In this document: positions 36,041-44,890 of the stretch, one piece after another
Layout of the letters: every line of letters begins with the position of its first letter
Position numbering within the stretch: the first letter of the stretch is position 1
Assembly: GCA_947626315.1 (NCBI GenBank)
Contig: CANQRQ010000004.1
Span: 1-64,000 of the forward strand
Direction of reading: 5' to 3'
DNA: 64,000 bases
DNA from: an uncultured Oscillospiraceae bacterium
GTDB taxonomy: Bacteria; Bacillota; Clostridia; Oscillospirales; Oscillospiraceae
Notes under the pieces: generated by a model
Told to the model about the DNA's origin: nothing
The model's input: the letters and a program-made list of their open reading frames with translations, nothing else
Database searches by the model: none
Position numbers and translations under genes: made by a program

Positions 36041-36448
36041 TCAAATGTCGATATTGATGGCGTTGAGCCCGTTCCGGTCAAACTCCTCCAGATACTCCTC
36101 CATGCGGGCGGAGAGCTCCGTGAAATCCTCCGGATCGCTGGCCTCCAGGCCCAGGTCCCGCCGGGCCAGCTCCTCGGCCAGGATGTTATAGAAGACCGCG
36201 TCCTCATAGTCGGCAATGGCTTCATGGATGCCCCCGTCCTCGTAGGCCCGGGAGGGAAAGATGTGCCCGTGCCAGAGCTGCACCAGAGAGCGCATTCCGC
36301 TGGAGGGGCAGAGGGCAAAGAGCTTTTCCTGCAAAAGGTCATAGTCCTCAAAACGGTCGTCCCCCCGGGTGGAGTTCAGAATCCAGTTGCCTATATAGAC
36401 CAGGTCCAGCAGACGCCGGAACTCCTTATCCGTCAATTCGATCTTCAC
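36041..36448 (-). CDS. Conserved hypothetical protein upstream of greA
   Basis: Not recognised. The 135-aa acidic, mostly helical product begins MKIELTDKEFRRLLDLVYIGNWILNS and contains GDDRFEDYDLLQEKLFAL and a Glu-rich C-terminus ARMEEYLEEFDRNG. It has no membrane segment or signal peptide. The start is GTG at 36448 after GAGGAGGCG. It lies 16 bases upstream of greA and is probably co-transcribed. Confidence 0.75.
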   Translation of the reverse strand: MKIELTDKEFRRLLDLVYIGNWILNSTRGDDRFEDYDLLQEKLFALCPSSGMRSLVQLWHGHIFPSRAYEDGGIHEAIADYEDAVFYNILAEELARRDLGLEASDPEDFTELSARMEEYLEEFDRNGLNAINIDI

Positions 36449-36551
36449 ATGATCGCCTCCTCGCGGCCGGTCTCGGCCATACCATGTATTATATACCTAT
36501 TATAGCAGAGCACAAGCCCCAATTCTACATTTTCTCGTTAACAAATTTTGC

Positions 36552-36580
36552 TTGTATTGCGCGTATATTTGAGGTATAGT
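36552..36580 (+). promoter_or_regulatory. Candidate promoter for murI
   Basis: TTGTAT (36552-36557), a 17-base spacer and TATAGT (36575-36580) lie about 80 bases before murI, within an A/T-rich divergent intergenic region. Confidence 0.55.
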
Positions 36581-36662
36581 AACCATCAGTGAGCGGGCGG
36601 AGGCGCGCTTTCCCCCGCTGGCGGACAGCGGCGCGGCCGCTTTCTCGTGTGCAGGAGGGCAG

Positions 36663-37466
36663 ATGGATCGAAGACCAATCGGAATCTTTGACTCGGGCTT
36701 AGGCGGGCTGACGGCGGCCAGAGCGCTGCGGGCGCGTATGCCGGAGGAAGATATCCTCTATTTCGGAGACACAGGGCGGATGCCCTACGGGCCCCGCCCG
36801 GCGGAGCAGCTGCGGCGGATCGCGGCACAGGATATGGATTATGTGGCCTCCTTCGGCGTCAAAGCCATCATCGCCGCCTGCGGCACCGTGTCCAGCACGG
36901 CGGGAGACCTGCTGGAGCAATACCGGCTGCCGGTGTTCGGCGTGCTGAAGGCCGGCGTAGAGGGCCTGGCCCGCGCCGGCGGAACAGGGCCGGCGGCGGT
37001 GCTCGCCACCCAGGCCAGCATTGACAGCGGCGCCTATGCCAGGGCCTTCAGCCAGGCCGCGCCGGGGCGGAGGCTCCTGTCCGTGGCCTGCCCGGCTCTG
37101 GTCCCCCTGATCGAGAGCGGGCACACGGAGCCGGAGGACCCGGCCCTGGAAGAGGCGCTGGAGCAATATCTGGCGCCGGTGCGGGCGGCGGGCGCCACCG
37201 CGCTGCTCCTGGGCTGCACCCATTACAGCCTGATCTGGCAGGCCGTCCAGCGCTTTGCAGGCGGCGGCACGGAGCTTGTGGGCGCGGCGGAGTGCGGCGC
37301 GGCGGCCCTGGGGGACTATCTCAGCGAAAACGGGCTCACCGGCGGCGCGGGCCGGGAGCTGTATTATACCAGCGGCAGCGTGGAGGAGTTCACCGCCGCG
37401 GGGACGGCCTTTCTGGGCCGGAGCATAGAAGGACTGGTGCGGCAGGCGCCGGTCATGGAGGTTTGA
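36663..37466 (+). CDS. murI: Glutamate racemase
   Basis: Makes D-glutamate for peptidoglycan; 267 aa. It opens PIGIFDSGLGGLTAARALRARMP with the catalytic-site Asp-Ser and has FGDTGRMPYGPRP. The two catalytic Cys lie in IAACGTVSS and LLLGCTHYSL. The first motif is ACGT rather than the commoner ACNT, so an Asn is replaced by Gly. The ATG has AGGAGGG upstream. It is likely co-transcribed with the next two genes. Confidence 0.93.
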   Translation: MDRRPIGIFDSGLGGLTAARALRARMPEEDILYFGDTGRMPYGPRPAEQLRRIAAQDMDYVASFGVKAIIAACGTVSSTAGDLLEQYRLPVFGVLKAGVEGLARAGGTGPAAVLATQASIDSGAYARAFSQAAPGRRLLSVACPALVPLIESGHTEPEDPALEEALEQYLAPVRAAGATALLLGCTHYSLIWQAVQRFAGGGTELVGAAECGAAALGDYLSENGLTGGAGRELYYTSGSVEEFTAAGTAFLGRSIEGLVRQAPVMEV

Positions 37467-37468
37467 AC

Positions 37469-37897
37469 ATGCTGAAGGATGTGCTGATTTCCATCAAGAG
37501 CACCCAGGACTACGGACAGGACGAGGAGAACAGCCTGGAGTTTATCACCGACGGGTATTATTTCTACGACGGGGACATCGGCTGCCTGAGCTATCAGGAG
37601 AGCGAAGTCACCGGCATGGAGGGCACCCGCACCAGCGTGATGGTGGGGCCGGACCAGGTGGTGGTGGACCGGGACGGGAACATCAACAGCCGGATGGTTT
37701 TCCGGGAGGGGCTGAAAAACGCCTTCCAGTACCGGACGCCCTACGGTATGGCCACCTTCGGGGTGGACACCCGGAAGATCCGGCAGGACTTCGGCGAAAA
37801 CGGCGGCAAGATGGAGATCGACTATGTGATGGACATCGAGCACGCTGTCGTGTCGAGAAATAAATTTCAGATCACAGTCAGACAGATGGGGGAGTAA
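37469..37897 (+). CDS. DUF1934 (YwiB-like) beta-barrel protein
   Basis: Small calycin-like protein of 142 aa, starting MLKDVLISIKSTQDY. It shows the DUF1934 pattern FITDGYYFYDGDIGCLSYQESEVTGMEGTRTSV, TPYGMATFGVDTRKI and MDIEHAVVSRNKFQITV. It lies two bases after murI and directly before argS, the same pairing as ywiB-argS in Bacillus. Its function is not established. Confidence 0.85.
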   Translation: MLKDVLISIKSTQDYGQDEENSLEFITDGYYFYDGDIGCLSYQESEVTGMEGTRTSVMVGPDQVVVDRDGNINSRMVFREGLKNAFQYRTPYGMATFGVDTRKIRQDFGENGGKMEIDYVMDIEHAVVSRNKFQITVRQMGE

Positions 37898-37900
37898 AGC

Positions 37901-39646
37901 ATGGCGGATATGATTCAACTGGCCAAGGACCAGATCAACGAGCTTCTGCAGGCGGCCTGTCAGAAGGCCGCGGCGGCGGGGCAGCTTCCGGCGGACGCCG
38001 TCCTCAGCGGCGGCGTGGAGATCCCCAAGGACACGGCCAACGGGGACTTTGCCGCCAACCACGCCATGGTGGGGGCCAGGACCCTGCACATGCCCCCCCG
38101 GAAAATCGCCCAGACCCTGCTGGAGAACATGGATCTGGCGGGGAGCTTCTTCGCCTCCGCGGAGGCGGCGGGGCCGGGCTTTATGAACTTCCGCCTGGCG
38201 GACAGCTGGTACGGAGAGGTGCTGCGCGCCGTCTGCGCCCAGGGGGCGGACTACGGCCGCTGCAACGACGGAGGCGGGAAAAAGCTGATGGTGGAGTTTG
38301 TCTCCGCCAACCCCACCGGCCCCATGCACATGGGCAATGCCCGGGGCGGCGTCCTGGGGGACGCCCTGGCCTCCGTGCTGGACCGGGTGGGCTGGCAGGT
38401 CTCCCGGGAGTTCTATGTCAACGACGCGGGCAACCAGATCGAGAAGTTTGCCTCCTCCATCGACGCCCGCTACCGGCAGCTGATCCTGGGGGAGGAGGCC
38501 GTTCCCTTCCCGGAGGACGGCTACCACGGGAACGATATCCGGGACCTGGCCGCCGCCTTCCGGGCGGAAAACGGCGACGCCTTTCTGGACAGGCCCGAGG
38601 CCGAGCGGCATGAGGCCATGGCCAGGTTCGGCCTGGAGCGGAACATCCCCAAAATGCAGGCGGACCTGCGCCGCTACGGCATCGAGTACGACAAGTGGTT
38701 CTTCGAGTCGGAGCTCCACGAGACCGGCTACGTGGCCGAGACGGTGGGAAAGCTGACAGACCTGGGCTATACCTATGAGAAGGACGGGGCCCTGTGGCTC
38801 CGGACGGCCCGGATCCTCCGGGACAAGCTGCTGCAGGCGGGGAAAAAGCCGGAGGAGATCGACAGGCTGGACCTGAAGGACGACGTGCTCCGCCGGGCCA
38901 ACGGCTTCTATACCTACTTTGCCGCCGATATCGCCTACCACCGGAACAAATTTGAGAAGCGGGGCTTTGACAAGGTGATCAACGTCTGGGGCGCGGACCA
39001 CCACGGCCATGTGGCCCGGCTGAAGGGGGCCATGGACGCCCTGGGCCTGGACGGGGAGCACAGGCTGGACATCGTCCTCATGCAGCTGGTGAAGCTCACC
39101 CGGGGCGGCGAGGTGGTGCGCATGTCCAAGCGCACCGGCAAGGCCATCTCTCTGACGGACCTGCTGGATGAGATCCCGGTGGACGCGGCCCGGTACTTCT
39201 TCAACTCCCGGCCGGAATCCCCGGTGGAGTTTGACCTGGAGCTGGCCGTCCGGCAGGACAGCGAGAACCCGGTGTACTATGTCCAGTATGCCCACGCCCG
39301 GATCTGCACCATGCTGGCGAACCTGCTGGCCGAGGGGCACCCAGTCCCGGCGCCGGAGGAGGCGAGGACGGAGCTGCTCACCGACCCCACGGAGCGGGAG
39401 CTGATCAAGCAGCTGGCCGCCCTGCCCGACGAGCTGCGGCAGGCCGCCCGGGACTACGACCCCAGCCGGGTGAACCGCTTCGTCACGGAGCTGGCCGCCC
39501 GCTTCCACAAGTTCTATACCGTCTGCCGCCTGAAGGGGGCGGAGGAGGAGCTGCTGAAGGCCCGGCTGCTGCTGGCCGACTGCACCCGCCGGGTGCTGGC
39601 TCTGGCCCTGGGCATCATCGGCGTCAGCGCCCCGGAAAAAATGTAA
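37901..39646 (+). CDS. argS: Arginyl-tRNA synthetase
   Basis: Class I synthetase charging tRNA-Arg; 581 aa. An N-terminal additional domain (about 1-110) is followed by the HIGH-type motif FVSANPTGPMHMGNARGG, the conserved NVWGADHHGHVARLKGAM and the KMSKS-type RMSKRTGKAISLTDLLDEI. The C-terminal DALR anticodon domain begins YYVQYAHARI. It follows the DUF1934 gene by three bases. Confidence 0.97.
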   Translation: MADMIQLAKDQINELLQAACQKAAAAGQLPADAVLSGGVEIPKDTANGDFAANHAMVGARTLHMPPRKIAQTLLENMDLAGSFFASAEAAGPGFMNFRLADSWYGEVLRAVCAQGADYGRCNDGGGKKLMVEFVSANPTGPMHMGNARGGVLGDALASVLDRVGWQVSREFYVNDAGNQIEKFASSIDARYRQLILGEEAVPFPEDGYHGNDIRDLAAAFRAENGDAFLDRPEAERHEAMARFGLERNIPKMQADLRRYGIEYDKWFFESELHETGYVAETVGKLTDLGYTYEKDGALWLRTARILRDKLLQAGKKPEEIDRLDLKDDVLRRANGFYTYFAADIAYHRNKFEKRGFDKVINVWGADHHGHVARLKGAMDALGLDGEHRLDIVLMQLVKLTRGGEVVRMSKRTGKAISLTDLLDEIPVDAARYFFNSRPESPVEFDLELAVRQDSENPVYYVQYAHARICTMLANLLAEGHPVPAPEEARTELLTDPTERELIKQLAALPDELRQAARDYDPSRVNRFVTELAARFHKFYTVCRLKGAEEELLKARLLLADCTRRVLALALGIIGVSAPEKM

Positions 39647-39659
39647 AGAACAAAAAAAC

Positions 39660-39706
39660 CAAATGGGCTGTAGCAAAAAGCATTTTGCTACAGCTCATTT
39701 TTTATT
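39660..39706 (+). terminator. Terminator of murI-DUF1934-argS
   Basis: AAATGGGCTGTAGCAAAA / TTTTGCTACAGCTCATTT with one G-U pair, followed by TTTTATTTT. Confidence 0.88.
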
Positions 39707-39712
39707 TTCCTC

Positions 39713-39766
39713 TTGACAGGGCCGCACAGTTGTGTTATTGTATTAATCGGTTAATACAATAACACA
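39713..39766 (+). promoter_or_regulatory. Promoter with 36-bp perfect palindromic operator
   Basis: TTGACA (39713-39718), a 17-base spacer and TATTGT (39736-39741). The -10 box lies within the left arm of a perfect palindrome, TGTGTTATTGTATTAA-tcgg-TTAATACAATAACACA (39731-39766). The position and adjacency to a GntR gene make autorepression very likely. Confidence 0.88.
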
Positions 39767-39781
39767 AAAGGGGGCGGATGT

Positions 39782-40165
39782 ATGGAATGGCAGCTCAGGA
39801 ATGACCTGCCCATCTATTCCCAGCTGATCGAGCAGATCAAGCAGGCGATCGTCTCCGGCGCCTTTCCCCCGGGGGAGCGGCTGGCCTCCGTCCGGGACCT
39901 GGCCATGGAGGCGGGGGTCAACCCCAACACCATGCAGCGGGCGCTGCAGGAGCTGGAGCGGGAGGGCCTGGTCTTCTCCCAGCGCACCTCCGGCCGCTTC
40001 GTGACCGAGGATACCCGGGTGATCGAGGCGGCGAAGAAAAACCTGGCCGGGGAGCGGGCCGGGGCCTTTCTCAGCTCCATGGAGAAGCTGGGCTACAGCG
40101 GGGAAGAAATTCTCTCCCTGATCGGGGAGCGGTTGAAGGAGGAAAATCATGGCGGCGATACTTGA
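39782..40165 (+). CDS. GntR-family regulator, YtrA type
   Basis: Short GntR regulator of 127 aa. The winged helix (about 10-75) has LPIYSQLIEQIKQAIVSGAFPPGERLASVRDLAMEAGVNPNTMQRALQELEREGLV. The effector domain is reduced to a short helical tail, as in the YtrA group that controls ABC exporters. It is preceded by the large palindrome at 39731 and overlaps the ABC ATPase gene by 17 bases. It probably represses its own operon until an inducer, often a cell-wall stress signal in this group, is present. Confidence 0.92.
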   Translation: MEWQLRNDLPIYSQLIEQIKQAIVSGAFPPGERLASVRDLAMEAGVNPNTMQRALQELEREGLVFSQRTSGRFVTEDTRVIEAAKKNLAGERAGAFLSSMEKLGYSGEEILSLIGERLKEENHGGDT

Positions 40166-40847
40166 ATGCCGGGCGCTGGGCAAACGCTACGGGGCGGTCC
40201 AGGCCCTGGAAAACGTGAATCTGCGCATTGAGACAGGCCGGGTGGTGGGGCTGCTGGGGCCCAACGGCAGCGGCAAGACCACCCTTCTAAAGCTGGCCAA
40301 CGGCCTGCTGACCCCCAGCGAGGGGGAGATCCTGGTAGCCGGCCAGGCGCCGGGGCCCCAGAGCCGGGCGCTGGTCTCCTACCTGCCGGACAGGGGCTGC
40401 CTGCCCGACTGGATGAACGCCCGGCAGCTGATGAACTTTTTCGGGGATTTCTACACCGATTTTGACGCGGCCAAGGCCCAGGACATGCTCCAGCGCCTGG
40501 GGATCGGGGAGGACATGCGCATCAGGCAGATGTCCAAGGGCACCCGGGAGAAAGTGCAGCTGATCCTGGTCATGAGCCGGGCGGCGAAGCTGTACCTGCT
40601 GGATGAACCCATCGGCGGCGTGGACCCGGCCACCCGGGACTATATCCTCAGCACCATCATCCGCAACTACAACCCAGAGGCAGCGGTGGTGATCTCCACC
40701 CATCTGATCGCGGATGTGGAGCCGGTGCTGGACGAGGTGGTGTTCATCGGCGGGGGCCATGTGCTGCTCCAGTCGCCGGTGGACGAGATTAGGGAGAAGT
40801 ACAACCGGAGTGTGGACGCGTATTTCAGGGAGGTGTTCAGATGTTAG
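40149..40847 (+). CDS. ABC transporter ATP-binding protein (YtrB-like)
   Basis: ATPase of 232 aa. Walker A is GPNGSGKTT (about 37-45), the signature segment is the atypical QMSKGTREKV and Walker B is LYLLDEPIGGVDPATR, followed by the His switch ISTHLIADVE. The LSGGQ motif is replaced by MSKGT, seen in several exporters of this regulator-linked type. It is translationally overlapped by genes on both sides and partners the permease downstream. Confidence 0.92.
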   Translation: MAAILECRALGKRYGAVQALENVNLRIETGRVVGLLGPNGSGKTTLLKLANGLLTPSEGEILVAGQAPGPQSRALVSYLPDRGCLPDWMNARQLMNFFGDFYTDFDAAKAQDMLQRLGIGEDMRIRQMSKGTREKVQLILVMSRAAKLYLLDEPIGGVDPATRDYILSTIIRNYNPEAAVVISTHLIADVEPVLDEVVFIGGGHVLLQSPVDEIREKYNRSVDAYFREVFRC

Positions 40848-41674
40848 GCAAGCTTTTGAAGCATGAATTCCGTGCCACCGGGCGGATCATGCTGCCCATG
40901 CTGGGAGCCCTGGCGCTGCTGGCGGGCATGGCCAACCTCTCCTTCCGGGGGATAGAGTATACGGACAGTGTGATCGTCAATCTGATCCTGGGCTTTGTGA
41001 TCGTCCTGTTCTTCCTGGGCCTCTTCGCGGCGGCGGTACTGTCTGTGGTCATCGTGGTCTACCGCTTCTATAAGAATCTGCTGAGGGACGAGGGCTATCT
41101 GATGTTCACCCTGCCGGTCAGCGTCCACTCCCTGGTCTGGTCCAAGCTGATCGCCGCCTGCTGCTGGATCCTCCTCACCGCGCTGGTCTGCACAGGCCTG
41201 CTGCTGCTGACGGTCTTCAATCTCGCCGCCGACATGGGCTTGGAGGAGATCCTCCGGTTCCTGCCAACCATAGGAGAGACGATCCGGGAGGCCATCGAGC
41301 AGACGGCGCTCAGCTCCTGGGACCTGGTAGGCTACTGTGTGGAGGGACTGCTGGGCGTACTGGCCCTCTGCATGTGCCAGTGCCTGCTGTTTTACGCGGC
41401 CATGGCCATCGGGCACAGCTTCGCCAAGAACAAGGTGCTGCTGTCCATCCTGTTTTTCATCGCCATCCGCTTCGGGATACAGCTTCTGGAGGCCCTGATC
41501 GGGGTGATCGCCAACCGCCTGGGCCTGGATTCCGTGGTCCTCTTTGAGCAGACGGAGGTCCTGCGCTTCATGCACGGTTTCCTGATCACCATGACCGTCC
41601 AGGGACTGGTCCAAGGCGCGCTGCTGTACCTGCTGACGGTGCTGCCCCTGAAGAAGGGATTAAACCTGGACTAA
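40841..41674 (+). CDS. ABC transporter permease
   Basis: Membrane protein of 277 aa with about six hydrophobic helices (near 18-33, 45-75, 105-130, 165-190, 200-225 and 245-270). It starts MLGKLLKHEFRATGRIMLPM, the usual beginning of ABC-2-like permeases in these operons. The ATG overlaps the ATPase gene by seven bases. Substrate unknown; export of antimicrobial peptides or lipids is possible by analogy with ytr-type operons. Confidence 0.88.
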   Translation: MLGKLLKHEFRATGRIMLPMLGALALLAGMANLSFRGIEYTDSVIVNLILGFVIVLFFLGLFAAAVLSVVIVVYRFYKNLLRDEGYLMFTLPVSVHSLVWSKLIAACCWILLTALVCTGLLLLTVFNLAADMGLEEILRFLPTIGETIREAIEQTALSSWDLVGYCVEGLLGVLALCMCQCLLFYAAMAIGHSFAKNKVLLSILFFIAIRFGIQLLEALIGVIANRLGLDSVVLFEQTEVLRFMHGFLITMTVQGLVQGALLYLLTVLPLKKGLNLD

Positions 41675-41689
41675 GCGTAAAAAATCTTT

Positions 41690-41726
41690 TACCGCGCCGC
41701 GGCAGTTCTTCTGCCGCGGCGTCTGT
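41690..41726 (+). terminator. Terminator of the GntR-ABC operon
   Basis: CGCCGCGGCAG-ttctt-CTGCCGCGGCG followed by TCTGTTTTTG. Confidence 0.88.
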
Positions 41727-41750
41727 TTTTGCCTGTTTTGCAAAAAGTGC

Positions 41751-41779
41751 TTGTCAGAACCCCTAAAACGTGGTAACCT
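41751..41779 (+). promoter_or_regulatory. Candidate promoter for the glycosidase gene
   Basis: TTGTCA (41751-41756), a 17-base spacer and TAACCT (41774-41779), about 55 bases before the start. Confidence 0.5.
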
Positions 41780-41834
41780 ATTCTGTACCGGCGGGCAGCC
41801 GGCAGTTTACAGTTAGGAGAGGCAAAAGCCTTTT

Positions 41835-42962
41835 ATGAGGGATATGAAGGAAAAGAAAGAGCTTGAACAGGCGGCCCCGGAGGAGACCGGCGGCGCGCCG
41901 GAGCGGAAGCCGAAAAAGAGCGCCGGCCGGCGCGTGGCCAAGGCGCTGGGGAGGATCCTCTGCGTCCTGCTGGTGACGCTGGCGGCGGCGCTGGCAGGGG
42001 TGTTCGGCGTGGCCTATATTCTGGCCCGGGGGCCGTCCCCTACGGCCCAGAGCCTCTTTGTCCTGTCCCTGCGGGAGACCAGCGCCGTCGGTTTTATCGC
42101 GGATATTTTCCTCTCCCCGGAGGAGATCGCCCAGATCGAGGCGGGCCGGGGCCAGGAGCGGGTGGTGCAGACGGACCCCTCCCTGGTCACCATCAGCAAT
42201 GAGGAGCCCTCCACAGAGCCGGACCGCTGGGGCCTGGTGGACGAGGACGGAGACGGCATCATCATCGACGAGGTGAAGGGCGAGGGCTATTCCGGCTACA
42301 TGATGGTGGTGCTGGACCCCTCCCGGGTCATTATGGGCAGCGTCCCGGAGAGCTTTGGCGTCCGGGGCTACACCGTGGAAGAGATGGTCCAGGTTTTTGA
42401 CGCAGTGGCCGGGACCAACGCCGGCGGCTTTGAGGACGAAGGCGGCACGGGCAACGGCAGCATGCCGGACCATACGGTGGTGTTCAAGGGGCAGCTCTAT
42501 GCCAGCGGCTCCGGCACCGGCAGCGGCTTTGTGGGCCTGGACGACGAGTACAAGCTCCACGTGGGCCTGGTGGGCTCACAGGCCCTTCGGGATGCCCACA
42601 TCCAGTACGGCTGCTCCTTCGGGCCCGTGCTGGTCAGCAACGGCAAGGACGCCCACCCGGACAACATGGCCAGCGGCATCAACCCCCGCACGGCCATCGG
42701 CCAGCGGGAGGACGGGGCGATCCTGCTGCTGGTGATCGACGGGCGCCAGGTCATCAGCCTGGGCGCCACCTATTCGGACCTGGTGGAGATCATGCTGCGC
42801 TACGGGGCGATGAACGCCTGCAATCTGGACGGCGGCTCCTCTTCCCTTATGTACTATAACGGGGAATATGTGAACAACTGCGCATCGGTCATCGGCATCC
42901 GGCCTGTGCCCACGACGTTTCTGGTGTTGAAGGAAGGAGCGCGGGAAAGTGGCGGCTACTGA
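41835..42962 (+). CDS. Phosphodiester glycosidase family protein, membrane-anchored
   Basis: Protein of 375 aa with a charged cytoplasmic N-terminus, one membrane helix (about 45-67) and an exported domain of the NAGPA/phosphodiester glycosidase family. Conserved parts are AGTNAGGFEDEGGTGNG, the YGCSFGPVLVSNGK segment, NPRTAIGQREDGAILLLVIDGRQ and the NACNLDGGSSSLMYYNGEYVN motif. It may act on cell-wall or surface glycans, which is an inference. It overlaps the next gene by 14 bases. Confidence 0.88.
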   Translation: MRDMKEKKELEQAAPEETGGAPERKPKKSAGRRVAKALGRILCVLLVTLAAALAGVFGVAYILARGPSPTAQSLFVLSLRETSAVGFIADIFLSPEEIAQIEAGRGQERVVQTDPSLVTISNEEPSTEPDRWGLVDEDGDGIIIDEVKGEGYSGYMMVVLDPSRVIMGSVPESFGVRGYTVEEMVQVFDAVAGTNAGGFEDEGGTGNGSMPDHTVVFKGQLYASGSGTGSGFVGLDDEYKLHVGLVGSQALRDAHIQYGCSFGPVLVSNGKDAHPDNMASGINPRTAIGQREDGAILLLVIDGRQVISLGATYSDLVEIMLRYGAMNACNLDGGSSSLMYYNGEYVNNCASVIGIRPVPTTFLVLKEGARESGGY

Positions 42963-44043
42963 AAAGCGGAAAAAAACCAGCGGCTTTGCGATAGGCCTGC
43001 TGGTATACGGCGTTGTCCTGCTGGTGGTCGTGGCCGTAGGGCTGATGTTCTTCTATCTGTTTATTGACGCCTATGAGCAGACCCGGCCGGCCACCGTGGC
43101 CCAGGCATATCTGGACAGTCTGACTGCGGACCGGGTGATCGAGAGAGAGCCGGTCTTCTTCTCCTACACGCTGGACAACCGGCTCCAGAGCGAGGGGGAG
43201 GCCCGCGCCTTTGTGCAGACCCTGCTGCGGGAGGACCTGCATTTCGCCCGGGACTACAGCAGCCAGGAGGAGGGCTACAGCTATGTGCTGGAGAGCGGCG
43301 AGACCCCCATTGGCCGCTTTACCCTCACGGAGACCGGGGAGACCCAGCTGGGCTTTGCCTGCCTGGCGGTGAGCCAGGAGAGCTTTGACCTGACCCCCTA
43401 TGTCCGGCAGGTGGAGATCACTGTCCCCACGGACTATAAGGTGGAGTGCAACGGCATAGACCTGGCCTGGCGGTATGTGGAAAAGAGCCGGGTGCCCTAT
43501 GATCTTTTAAACGAGTTCTATGACGACGGCTACAAGCTGCCCTGGCTGGTGACCTATCAGACGGGCAAGGTCCTGGGCGAACCGGAGCTCCTGGTCACCG
43601 ACGGCGAAGGCAATCCGGTGACCGGGGAGGCGCTCAGCGAGGACGCCTTCACGGACAACTGCAGCATTGCGGAAAAGGAAGAGATCTGGGAATTCGTGTA
43701 CGAGTACATTACCCGGTACGTGCGCTACCTGTCCGGGACCCAGCTGGTCGCCATGGCGGGCTATTCCCAGGTGGCGAGCATGGTGGTGGAGGGCTCGGAC
43801 CTGCAGCAGCGGCTGCTCTCGGCGGTGGGCGGCCTGGGCTTTGCCAGCAGCAAGAGCGATGAGATCCAGTCCATCGAAATAAACCGTATGATGAACGTGG
43901 GCAACGGATACTATGTCTGCGACGTCACCTATCTGGTGAAGACCCTGGGCCAGGCGGACTATGTGACCACCACCAACAACTCCAAGCTGGTGATGGTGGA
44001 GACCGACTACGGCCTCCGGGCCACCTCCCAGGCCAGCTATTAA
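42949..44043 (+). CDS. Membrane-anchored hypothetical protein
   Basis: Not recognised. The 364-aa product has a single N-terminal membrane helix (about 13-38) and a large extracytoplasmic region rich in Asp, Glu and Tyr. No catalytic motif is apparent. It begins with GTG at 42949 after AAGGAGCGCGGG, inside the end of the glycosidase gene. The two are co-translated and probably work at the same surface site. Confidence 0.8.
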   Translation: MAATEKRKKTSGFAIGLLVYGVVLLVVVAVGLMFFYLFIDAYEQTRPATVAQAYLDSLTADRVIEREPVFFSYTLDNRLQSEGEARAFVQTLLREDLHFARDYSSQEEGYSYVLESGETPIGRFTLTETGETQLGFACLAVSQESFDLTPYVRQVEITVPTDYKVECNGIDLAWRYVEKSRVPYDLLNEFYDDGYKLPWLVTYQTGKVLGEPELLVTDGEGNPVTGEALSEDAFTDNCSIAEKEEIWEFVYEYITRYVRYLSGTQLVAMAGYSQVASMVVEGSDLQQRLLSAVGGLGFASSKSDEIQSIEINRMMNVGNGYYVCDVTYLVKTLGQADYVTTTNNSKLVMVETDYGLRATSQASY

Positions 44044-44061
44044 TCAGCGAACAAGAATCAA

Positions 44062-44099
44062 ACCCTCCGGCTTTTTATGAGCCGGAGGGTTTCCTTTAA
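44062..44099. terminator. Bidirectional terminator
   Basis: AAACCCTCCGGCT-ttttatg-AGCCGGAGGGTTT between the convergent hypothetical gene and the TraX-like gene. The stem closely resembles the one at 7154. Confidence 0.85.
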
Positions 44100-44872
44100 A
44101 AGCGGAGAAATGCCAGGAGCAGCAGGTGCAGCGGATAGAAGAGATAGAAGAACCATTTGTGGATGGTCTTCCGGCTGCCGCTCTGGCCGTTGTAGAAGCA
44201 ATTCAGCAGCAGCGGCACCAGGAACACCCCGAATTGGAACAGGCAGCTGTCCAGGCCGTTGTCCCAGGGGGCGAAGAGGACGAAGGTGGCCCCGCCGATC
44301 AGGCAGTACCCCAGCCATTTCAGGACCGGCCTGTCCCGCAGGAGGAAGAAGTTCAGCGCCCAGAGTACGTCAAAATACTGCCAGTCCCCATAGCGGGAGA
44401 GCCAGACCAGCAGCGCCGCCCCCAGCAGCCGCAGCGGCAGGGGGATCCGCTCCGTATCCCAGAGCCAGATGGCCAGCAGGCCCAGCAGCAGGGAATAGAT
44501 CACCCCAAAGTAGGGATAGATCACCAGCGTCCGGGTGTAATAGTGCATGGGGAAGGACCAAAGCCCTGTCCCGTGCACATAGCCGTGCATCATCCGGACG
44601 GGAAACACGCCGAATTCAAACAGACAGAAAGCCGGCCAGGAGAGCAGGGCAAAAAGCGCCAGCCGCCCGGCGTATTTTCCTCGGTTGTGGGTGTGCAGAT
44701 AGCCCTCGGCCACAAAAAAAGCCATGGTGGGCCCGGTCAGCCGGCCAAAAAAGTGCATCAGCTGCCCCGCCGGGGAGGTGGTGGGCACCCAGGCCCAGGC
44801 GATATGGTCGATCACCATGGCGATGATCACCAGGTACTTGATCTGGTTCCGGTTCATTTGCAGGCGTTTCAT
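44096..44872 (-). CDS. TraX-family membrane protein
   Basis: Polytopic protein of 258 aa with about eight hydrophobic helices. It begins MKRLQMNRNQIKYLVIIAMVIDHIAWAW and has FGRLTGPTMAFFVAEGYLHTHNRGKYAGRLALFALLSWPAF, the pattern of TraX-like proteins. TraX acetylates F-pilin, but chromosomal homologues in Clostridia lack a pilus context and their role is unknown. No conjugation genes lie nearby. Confidence 0.87.
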   Translation of the reverse strand: MKRLQMNRNQIKYLVIIAMVIDHIAWAWVPTTSPAGQLMHFFGRLTGPTMAFFVAEGYLHTHNRGKYAGRLALFALLSWPAFCLFEFGVFPVRMMHGYVHGTGLWSFPMHYYTRTLVIYPYFGVIYSLLLGLLAIWLWDTERIPLPLRLLGAALLVWLSRYGDWQYFDVLWALNFFLLRDRPVLKWLGYCLIGGATFVLFAPWDNGLDSCLFQFGVFLVPLLLNCFYNGQSGSRKTIHKWFFYLFYPLHLLLLAFLRF

Positions 44873-44890
44873 AGGCGAACCTCTCTTTGT

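Noticed and set aside
44096-44872. TraX-like gene as a sign of a conjugative element
   Set aside because: No other transfer, relaxase or integrase genes are in the window, and chromosomal TraX-like proteins are common in Clostridia.
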